Source of the DNA: CAZAIO01 sp964485235
GTDB taxonomy: Bacteria > Chloroflexota > Dehalococcoidia > GIF9 > UBA5629
Direction of reading: 5' to 3'
NCBI GenBank assembly: GCA_964485235.1
Contig: CAZAIO010000134.1
Location: 1 to 6,750, forward strand
DNA length: 6,750 bases
Under the pieces are notes generated by a model, which saw nothing but the letters and a program-made list of their open reading frames with translations, was not told the DNA's origin and did no database searches. A program made the translations under genes and the position numbers. Below, in pieces: positions 1-5,086 of this stretch; within the stretch, counting starts at the first letter, position 1; each line of letters starts with the position of its first letter.

Positions 1-80
1 TTACCTGATGCTTCATAAAAGTTACGTTTCATATAAGATTCATTCACATTCGTCTTCAAACAAACCTTGCAGACGAGCAT
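1..80 (-). CDS. Possible 5' end of a downstream gene, cut by window edge
   Basis: After the stop of the activase gene the same minus-strand frame stays open from an ATG at 80-78 to the window edge (26 complete codons), beginning MLVCKVCLK and ending NFYEASG. An early CxxC pair is visible, but no family can be recognised from so little. No clear Shine-Dalgarno lies before the ATG. A TTG at 59-57, preceded at 5 bases by AAGG, is an alternative start. The spacing of about 30 bases from the activase and the shared direction would fit a next gene of the operon, possibly the glycyl radical enzyme or an accessory protein, but this is inference. A chance open frame of this length is also possible. 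Confidence 0.3.
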   Translation of the reverse strand, partial: MLVCKVCLKTNVNESYMKRNFYEASG

Positions 81-110
81 ATATCGTACAGTCTGATAAC
101 AGGGAGACGG

Positions 111-1082
111 TTAACCGACGATATTACATTCCAGTCCATAGGATTCAACCAGCTTTTTTAAATTAATAAGTTCCTCCTTATCTATCAGCGGGATATCTGC
201 GATCGCATAAGGCCTGTCCAGGCTTATATACCTTGCCATACCAAGATGATGCAACGGCAATAAATCCACTGCAACGACAGACGTGAGATCTTGCGCGAAC
301 TCGCACGTAGCCTTTATATTTTCTTCCGTCATGGTATATCCCGGGATAAGCGGAATTCTTATGTAAATCGGGACCTTATGCTCAGATACCAATCGAACAT
401 TATTAAGGATCAAATCGTTAGATACACCTGTAAAAGCCCTGTGTTTTTCCGGGTTCATATGCTTTAAGTCCCAGAGAAAAAAGTCTACATAAGGCAACAC
501 CTTCTCGATATAGTCCCAGGGCACATAGCCGGAGGTATCGATACCTGCATTGATGTCGCTTTCCTTAAAAGCTTTTAGCAATTGCTCATTGAAATCAGGA
601 TATAACAAAGGTTCGCCCCCTGACAGAGTGACCCCACCTTTCGAATTCTTGAAAAAGGGCATATCTTTTTTAACTTCAGCCAATATCTGGTCGACGTTCA
701 TGGGCTTTCCCAGTAACTGAATTGCTTCATAAAAGCATACTTCCGCACATTTACCGCAGTTAGTGCAAAGCTTTCTATCTATCACAATTTTCTTATCTAC
801 TATTTCTATAGCCCCGTATGAGCAACTATCCAGGCATTGCTCACAGGCATTACACTTGTGAGGATAGACAGCTATCTCGGGAATTTCGCTTTGCGATTCA
901 GGCGTCGAGCACCAGACACAACGCAAGTGACACCCTTTAAACATAATCACCGTACGAATTCCGGGCCCGTTGTGCACAGTCATCCTGTTGATACTGAGCA
1001 CCATACGCGACAAAGACGACCTTTTAACACTACCGGTATTCGTTACCATATCCTTAACCGTTTCACCCTGAAACTCTGCCAT
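111..1082 (-). CDS. Glycyl-radical enzyme activating protein (radical SAM, two extra 4Fe-4S clusters)
   Basis: 323 aa. Enzymes of this family cleave S-adenosylmethionine with a reduced 4Fe-4S cluster and install the glycyl radical on a partner enzyme in the cytoplasm. The radical SAM motif CX3CX2C is at C51, C55 and C58, directly after the family signature HNGPGIRT (37-44). A ferredoxin-like insert follows with two CX2CX2CX3C motifs (C77/80/83/87 and C106/109/112/116), then the SAM-binding SGGEP at 154-158. The insert places it with activases of the CutD, BssD and HpdA type rather than with short PflA. The substrate enzyme cannot be told from the activase and is not in the window. The ATG start has GGAGAAGG 14 bases upstream, a long spacing. 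An internal ATG at 1049 has AAGGA only 1 base away, and M27 would remove an unusual N-terminal extension, so the exact start is uncertain. It is the third gene of the minus-strand cluster, 173 bases after the VOC gene. Confidence 0.93.
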   Translation of the reverse strand: MAEFQGETVKDMVTNTGSVKRSSLSRMVLSINRMTVHNGPGIRTVIMFKGCHLRCVWCSTPESQSEIPEIAVYPHKCNACEQCLDSCSYGAIEIVDKKIVIDRKLCTNCGKCAEVCFYEAIQLLGKPMNVDQILAEVKKDMPFFKNSKGGVTLSGGEPLLYPDFNEQLLKAFKESDINAGIDTSGYVPWDYIEKVLPYVDFFLWDLKHMNPEKHRAFTGVSNDLILNNVRLVSEHKVPIYIRIPLIPGYTMTEENIKATCEFAQDLTSVVAVDLLPLHHLGMARYISLDRPYAIADIPLIDKEELINLKKLVESYGLECNIVG

Positions 1083-1138
1083 TTATACTTTTTTGTCCTT
1101 CTCCGGCCTTAATAACGCATCGGGCAATATGTAAATTC

Positions 1139-1203
1139 AAAGTCCTGTTCAATCTACCGGTCCTAACAGATGCTTCACCGGTTATTGATATTAACAGGAT
1201 TTT
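1139..1203. repeat. Nested inverted repeat between VOC and activase genes
   Basis: Outer arms TCCTGTT (1143-1149) and AACAGGA (1193-1199), extended by one G-T and three A-T pairs, enclose inner arms ACCGGT (1156-1161) and ACCGGT (1177-1182). The inner loop is 15 bases. On the plus strand the structure runs into six T (1200-1205), like an intrinsic terminator, but both flanking genes are on the minus strand, where the tract after the stem is only weakly T-rich. It may be an mRNA structure that separates or stabilises the two cistrons, or a terminator for antisense transcription. The repeat is certain; its function is not. Confidence 0.5.
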
Positions 1204-1255
1204 TTAGTGAATAATTGGTAATATGTCCGGCTACCAGGAATAACCCTATATTTAT

Positions 1256-2191
1256 TTATGGACTGAAGTCCATCACTTCCAGGAAAATTCCGTCCGGGTC
1301 CCTGAAATACATAAAGGCCGGGGCAACTTCGTCATCCGCATTCATAGGCGGGGAAACAATTTCTATTCCCTCTGCCTTAAAATAACCGGCGATTTCCCCG
1401 ACGCTTTTTGCATTTAAGCAAAGCTGTAAATATCCAAAATCGCCCCAGTTTGCAGAAAACGGCATCGACCTTCCGCGCGGTGTCAATACTTCAAAAAGCT
1501 CTACTTTTCCGCCTTTATCGCCGTTTGATAACAGGCAGGAACGGACTTCAGTATTTTTATAACCACACACTTCATCGACAAGGCCGGAAAGAGAATCGTG
1601 TCGTTTCACTATTTCTTTAAAACCCAATACCCTCTGATAAAAATCGAGGGAACGATCGAGATCCGTAACACTTATTCCTACGGAATATACTCCGCCATAG
1701 TTGTTTTCAACGTGCACTTTTTCAGTCGACGCAAATTCAATGAGGTTACCCTCAGGGTCTTTACAGTAAACAAAATTATATATTCCCCATTCCGGGATTG
1801 AAGCACTCCGGGGACCGGAAAGGAAATCAAGCTTCGATCGATAACGCTCATAAAATCGATCGACATCGGGAACAATTATGGTTATCTTGTTTACACCTAT
1901 ATCCCCAAAAGCAGGATGCTTTCGTATGGGCCTCGGGACAGGATTAACCATTTCAACAAATTCAATTAAAACTCCTCCTGCTTCCTGTTGGAGTATTACC
2001 GCTGAGAAAACTATATGAGGCATACGCAACAATACTTCTAACGGTTTGTGTTCACGCAAGGGAAATTCTGCAAATATATGATTGAATTCAAGAAGATCAT
2101 AATAATACGATCTCATTACGTCGAGGTTTTTCACACCCAGTCCGATATGGTCCACTCCGGAGATTTTGAACTTTTTATCTGATGAAACCAT
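1256..2191 (-). CDS. Two-domain VOC (glyoxalase/extradiol dioxygenase superfamily) protein
   Basis: 311 aa from the ATG at 2191-2189. Four beta-alpha-beta-beta-beta modules are visible, beginning near residues 13, 100, 168 and 254 (numbered with the GTG one codon upstream as residue 1). They pair into two VOC domains. Module ends carry the typical DPxG..hE pattern (DPEGN near 146, DPDG near 299). At the usual metal-ligand positions domain 1 has H16, E78, K103 and E153, and domain 2 has S171, E232, Q257 and E306. Neither matches the His-His-Glu triad of extradiol dioxygenases, so ring cleavage is unlikely. An isomerase, lyase, epimerase or ligand-binding role is equally open. GAGAGGG (2197-2203) lies 5 bases before the ATG but only 2 before the GTG at 2194, which favours the ATG. 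It lies between the unknown protein and the activase in the same operon. The superfamily is sure; the function is unknown. Confidence 0.88.
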   Translation of the reverse strand: MVSSDKKFKISGVDHIGLGVKNLDVMRSYYYDLLEFNHIFAEFPLREHKPLEVLLRMPHIVFSAVILQQEAGGVLIEFVEMVNPVPRPIRKHPAFGDIGVNKITIIVPDVDRFYERYRSKLDFLSGPRSASIPEWGIYNFVYCKDPEGNLIEFASTEKVHVENNYGGVYSVGISVTDLDRSLDFYQRVLGFKEIVKRHDSLSGLVDEVCGYKNTEVRSCLLSNGDKGGKVELFEVLTPRGRSMPFSANWGDFGYLQLCLNAKSVGEIAGYFKAEGIEIVSPPMNADDEVAPAFMYFRDPDGIFLEVMDFSP

Positions 2192-2196
2192 CACAT

Positions 2197-2203
2197 CCCT
2201 CTC
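2197..2203 (-). promoter_or_regulatory. Ribosome binding site deciding the VOC start
   Basis: Reads GAGAGGG on the minus strand. The spacing is 5 bases to the in-frame ATG at 2191-2189, but 2 bases to the preceding in-frame GTG, so the ATG is the better start. Confidence 0.6.
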
Positions 2204-2247
2204 ATTATTCGGGAAAGCTGTAGTGTTATTTCATGAAAATAAATTAC

Positions 2248-3139
2248 CTAAAGTACCCAGTGTTTATCGCCAACCGGGAATTTACAATGTTTGCCCGGAC
2301 ACTCATCACAGCTACTAAGCCGTAGTTGAGGAAGCTTGCTCCCTTTGGACTGCTNNNNNNNNNNCAACATAATCGATTGCTCTCTTTACCTGTTCTTCAC
2401 TGCCGCTGATAACCATGGTAATTGCTCCCTCCGCTCCACCCAGCCCCCCGGATGCGATCGGTGTGCCGTCAGCCCCTGTTAACGATTTTATTGCATCAAT
2501 TTCTGTGACGGTCATCGTATTATTGCCTTGAGGACAGGGCAATAAAGCCACAGGAAGCCCCATTGAATACCCGTACTTTGCAGGTTTTGCTGCTTTAGAA
2601 GCCTGATTTATCGATACTGGTATTAATTTTTCCAGTCCCGCAGGAAAAATCCAGTGAAATTGCTTCTTTTTCCATGCTGTTAATATATATCCTAACGGGC
2701 CACCACCGGCAGGATCGCCTATCAATATACCGGCATTCCCGTCATTATCGATCGCATTGACTCCTTTAATGAAAACATCCGACGGCCCGGCTTGTTCAAG
2801 CACATCCCGAATTCTCTCGCCGACAAAAAGTTCATTATTCCTGATCACCCACCAGTTACGGAATTCCCCCGGATGATTATTTTCTTTTTCAGGAAAATAA
2901 TTCCCGACCATTACACCCATTTCAGTACAGGTACCTCTAGGCGTCACTACACCGCATACCCAGTAATTGGTGTTCGGTCTTTTTCCGGTCAACTCCTCAA
3001 TGATAAAATATGCGCTACTGCTGGGATGCAACACAACCATGCCTTCATGTGCTGCTTTTTTAACCAGAGTCATATTGGCAATTGCTTTCGCAATTAACTT
3101 TTTAGATTCAGTTGGTGTTAAAGTTATCTGTGCAAACAT
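2248..3139 (-). CDS. Uncharacterised conserved-looking protein with Cys-rich tail, interrupted by assembly gap
   Basis: About 296 aa if the gap is corrected. I do not recognise a characterised family. Residues 1-258 form a soluble alpha/beta protein with no signal peptide or membrane segment. They include a VFIKGVNAIDNDG stretch (122-134), which resembles the core of NagB/RpiA/CoA-transferase-like folds such as LUD or eIF2B proteins, and glycine-rich segments (GDPAGGGPLG 141-150; SGGLGGAEGA 230-239). The fold assignment is tentative. Ten N at 2355-2364 follow residue 258. Read literally, the frame ends at 2315 in a featureless tail (QREQASSTTA). If the gap length is a multiple of three, the frame instead gives LRLSSCDECPGKHCKFP and ends in HWVL at the TAG in 2248-2250, 56 bases before the VOC start. 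That CX2CX4C tail looks like real protein, so I use that end. A stop codon lies just upstream of the ATG and there is no obvious Shine-Dalgarno. First gene of the operon. Confidence 0.72.
2355..2364. other. Assembly gap (10 N)
   Basis: Ten unknown bases inside the 3' part of the uncharacterised gene. The coding frames on either side agree with a real gap length divisible by three, so 10 is probably a placeholder or a small mis-estimate. Confidence 0.95.
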
Positions 3140-3180
3140 CGGTCAAGGAGATAAATTGTTACCAGGGTGATAAAAGAACA

Positions 3181-3194
3181 AAATAAGCTTATTT
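3181..3194. promoter_or_regulatory. Perfect 14-bp palindrome, candidate operator
   Basis: AAATAAGCTTATTT is its own reverse complement. It lies about 32-45 bases downstream of the predicted start of the minus-strand operon transcript. Its centre (3187.5) is 31.5 bp from the centre of the second palindrome (3219), about three turns of B-DNA. It is AT-rich, as is common for Lrp/AsnC-family sites, but no consensus match is claimed. Confidence 0.45.
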
Positions 3195-3209
3195 AAAAAT
3201 ATCCCGGCT

Positions 3210-3228
3210 ATAACCACATGTTGGTTAT
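3210..3228. promoter_or_regulatory. 19-bp dyad over the operon transcription start, candidate operator
   Basis: Arms ATAACCA and TGGTTAT are perfect 7-bp inverted repeats around a 5-base spacer. The -10 box of the minus-strand promoter ends at 3233, so transcription should begin near 3226, inside this dyad. A protein bound here would be expected to block initiation. The divergently encoded Lrp-type regulator is the obvious candidate. The half-site GGTTAT recurs at 3430-3435, near a promoter of the regulator gene. Confidence 0.6.
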
Positions 3229-3232
3229 TTGC

Positions 3233-3260
3233 ATTATATCACCGCTTATGTAAATGTCAA
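3233..3260 (-). promoter_or_regulatory. Consensus sigma70/sigma-A promoter of the minus-strand operon
   Basis: On the minus strand, TTGACA (3260-3255) is followed by 16 bases and TATAAT (3238-3233). Both hexamers match the consensus exactly. The predicted start near 3226 gives a leader of about 86 bases before the ATG at 3139. Such a strong promoter with a dyad on its start site suggests a gene set kept off by a repressor. Confidence 0.8.
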
Positions 3261-3285
3261 TTCATATTCAAGACATTAATAGTGG

Positions 3286-3313
3286 TTGACTTTTCATTAT
3301 ATAGCAGTATTAT
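3286..3313 (+). promoter_or_regulatory. Candidate promoter P1 toward the Lrp-type gene
   Basis: TTGACT (3286-3291), 16 bases, TATTAT (3308-3313): five of six matches in each box. It points away from the operon promoter, the two -35 boxes being 25 bp apart. It would give a leader of roughly 240 bases before the regulator start, so it may be the distal of two promoters. Confidence 0.5.
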
Positions 3314-3392
3314 GTATGATTAAATGACCGCCGAATGAGCATAGGCAAGATTAAACCCGTTTGAGATTAATAACTTATCGCCGGGAATGGAA

Positions 3393-3419
3393 TTGACCGA
3401 TGTTCGTATTCGTTATAAT
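3393..3419 (+). promoter_or_regulatory. Candidate promoter P2 of the Lrp-type gene
   Basis: TTGACC (3393-3398), 15 bases, TATAAT (3414-3419). The spacer is short but acceptable. The leader would be about 135 bases. A 6-bp inverted repeat, ACCGAT (3396-3401) and ATCGGT (3427-3432), brackets the -10 box and might serve autoregulation. Confidence 0.45.
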
Positions 3420-3561
3420 TTATCAGATCGGTTATATCACGGAAAGAATAATAAGGCTATCATATAGACAAACCGTTGCTTTCTACTTAACTGAATAAAA
3501 GGCAAAGGCACTGATAACATAAGACTAAAAAGTGCAATTTTGCGGAAAGTTATTATAAAAT

Positions 3562-4521
3562 ATGGTATTGATTAAATCCATGCTTGATAATATCAGTCGA
3601 CAAATACTTTTATCGCTGTCAGAAGACGGCCGCTCCAGCTATACCAAAATTGCCAAACAACTCAAAATAAAACTGTCCACCGTGTCCAAAAAAGTTAATA
3701 ATTTACTGGATAACGATGTCATCGTCATTCAGGCTGTGCCCAATCTTAAAAAAATCGGATACAAAGTCATGGTTGTCATCGCAATGGATGTTGAGCTTTC
3801 CGAAGTTCGAAACGTATGTGACAAACTGGTTGACAACCCTGACATAAGTTCAATCGTAACAACCTTTGGCAGGTTCGACATCATCTTATTTGCTGAATTT
3901 TATAATCTCGATGAGTTGAACAGGCTTGTCCGGGAAGAATTGCCCAAAATTAAAGGGATCAATAGAATGGACACTTTTTTCATTTCAGAGATAAAGAAAA
4001 TGTATGAAGGTATTTTCAACAGGGATTCACACAATAAACCTGTAAATATCGACGAAATAGATAAAAATCTGATCAATGAATTAAGAATCGACGGTCGTGC
4101 AAATTATACGGTACTGGCAGAGAAATATGGTACCAGTTCTGCCACCATATCCAGAAGAGTAGCGTCCTTAACTAAAGATAATATTATTAAGATCACTGTA
4201 ATTCCCAACCCTCCTAAATTACTCGGGTATTCCGCTGTGACATATATCGGACTGCAAGCCGAGCTTGGGAAAATAAATGATATTTGCAGAGAGCTTTCCA
4301 GCCATCCTGAAATATATTCCATATATACACTAATGAGTGGATACAGCATTTTTTGCGTTGTCGTGTTATCAAATCTCGAGGACCTGTATAAATTCATTAT
4401 CGAGAAAATTTCCCGTATCGAGGGTGTGAATAACGTAGAAACTTTAATCCGTGCTGCACTTAGAAAACGTACCTACCTGGCATTTAATATCGAAGATGTA
4501 CTAACTCAGTTGAAAAGATAG
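3562..4521 (+). CDS. Tandem-duplicated Lrp/AsnC-family transcriptional regulator
   Basis: 319 aa, about twice the usual 150 aa of the family. Repeat 1 has an HTH at about 8-55 (LDNISRQILLSLSEDGRSSY, then a recognition helix near 38-50) and a RAM ligand-binding domain at about 68-150. Repeat 2 has an HTH at about 163-212 (IDEIDKNLINELRIDGRANY) and a RAM domain at about 224-305. In RAM 1 the sequence GRFDII (103-108) matches the usual Gly-aromatic-Asp turn. In RAM 2 the same place reads GYSIF (260-264), so the Asp is replaced by Ser and the two pockets may differ. Such proteins bind DNA as oligomers and sense amino acids or other small molecules. The gene is divergent from the operon starting at 3139, which suggests that it controls that operon. 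The ATG at 3562 has a weak GGAAAG 12 bases upstream; an in-frame ATG at 3580 also fits the domain start. It is unlike the haem-pathway AhbA/AhbB proteins as far as can be judged by eye. Confidence 0.92.
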   Translation: MVLIKSMLDNISRQILLSLSEDGRSSYTKIAKQLKIKLSTVSKKVNNLLDNDVIVIQAVPNLKKIGYKVMVVIAMDVELSEVRNVCDKLVDNPDISSIVTTFGRFDIILFAEFYNLDELNRLVREELPKIKGINRMDTFFISEIKKMYEGIFNRDSHNKPVNIDEIDKNLINELRIDGRANYTVLAEKYGTSSATISRRVASLTKDNIIKITVIPNPPKLLGYSAVTYIGLQAELGKINDICRELSSHPEIYSIYTLMSGYSIFCVVVLSNLEDLYKFIIEKISRIEGVNNVETLIRAALRKRTYLAFNIEDVLTQLKR

Positions 4522-4990
4522 ACGAATTCTTTGGTCCTGCTTTTTGCCGGGCACCAACTCTATTCCCGTGTAGACTGCCTGCTTAACTAAGTCGCTCGCT
4601 CTCCAGCCAGCATCTCTCTCAAATGTAGAAAGCATTTGTTACGAGGTTATCATTGGTGGGACTACCAGGTGTAACCTGTGTGCCAATTTGCACAGAATTG
4701 ATGTCTGCTTCACCACACTCGTTAGAAATACTATTTCATATTTCGCCGATCAGCGTATATCCCCGGCATATCTCAAAAGACATGAAAGTGCAGAACCAAA
4801 GGGATTTAACGGTTCAAATTAGCAATCATCTGAAGATGGTGAAATATAATACGGTACAAACCAGGTGGCGATTTTATTCAGGTGCTGCTGAACGTAGTAG
4901 ACAGTCGGTCTTTTCCACAAACAGTGGATAAATCTCGACCAAACAGGTAAACTTGAGCAAGTGTTAATTATTCTTCCCCCTGTAGACAAC
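4522..4990. other. Intergenic stretch without a convincing gene
   Basis: There are short open frames on both strands but none with a good start signal and recognisable family. On the minus strand, 4735-4619 reads like protein (ECGEADINSVQIGTQ, then SPTNDNLVTNAF) but follows in-frame stops at 4736-4738 and further upstream. A second minus frame, 4635-4501, reads ERDAGWRASDLVKQAVYTG and overlaps the end of the regulator gene. These could be remnants of a decayed gene or chance. A plus-strand frame of 92 codons (4653-4931, TTG start) covers the same DNA and resembles no family I know. Just after the regulator, 4530-4557 can form an imperfect hairpin without a T-run, at best a weak terminator. 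Confidence 0.5.
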
Positions 4991-5029
4991 AAGAGGCTGT
5001 GCGAAACTTGATTATGTTCACAGCCTCTT
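4991..5029. terminator. Strong hairpin, probable terminator (or insertion-sequence end remnant)
   Basis: AAGAGGCTGTG (4991-5001) and CACAGCCTCTT (5019-5029) form a perfect 11-bp stem with a 17-base loop. A short T-containing tract follows on the plus strand. It sits 57 bases before the radical SAM start and 470 bases after the regulator, so it could end plus-strand transcription from upstream or act in both directions. The left arm plus CGAAACTT resembles the terminal repeats of some insertion sequences, so an IS remnant is an alternative; no transposase is visible. Confidence 0.55.
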
Positions 5030-5070
5030 TCCTTAATGAACGTATTCAAAGTGCCTGAATGTAATTTTAA

Positions 5071-5077
5071 GAGGTGA
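5071..5077 (+). promoter_or_regulatory. Ribosome binding site for the TTG start of the radical SAM gene
   Basis: GAGGTGA lies 9 bases before the TTG at 5087. The site, together with the following residues KILLVFPQYP, which match the usual N-terminus of B12-type radical SAM proteins, makes TTG the start. Confidence 0.75.
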
Positions 5078-5086
5078 TTTTAGTAA

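Noticed and set aside
108..117. Palindrome CGGTTAACCG over the activase stop codon
   Set aside because: Only 10 bp, with no loop or T-run, and it includes coding bases. Too weak to call a terminator or operator.
2315..2354. C-terminal tail ending QREQASSTTA of the gap-containing gene as written
   Set aside because: It depends on the gap being exactly 10 bases and looks like non-coding sequence. The alternative frame yields a motif-bearing tail and a better stop position.
4666..4693. Small inverted repeats CAGGT/ACCTG and TGTGC/GCACA
   Set aside because: Five-base arms are expected by chance and there is no promoter or gene start beside them.
4736..4738. In-frame TGA possibly read as selenocysteine or tryptophan in the minus frame at 4619-4735
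   Set aside because: More stops occur further upstream in the same frame and all other genes use standard stops. Gene decay or chance is simpler.
4653..4931. Plus-strand 92-codon ORF starting at TTG
   Set aside because: ACGAGG stands 6 bases before the TTG, but the protein has no recognisable family or domain and protein-like frames lie on the opposite strand. Not strong enough to call a gene.
4819..5049. Minus-strand 76-codon ORF
   Set aside because: It runs through both arms of the hairpin at 4991-5029 and has no recognisable domain. Chance frame.
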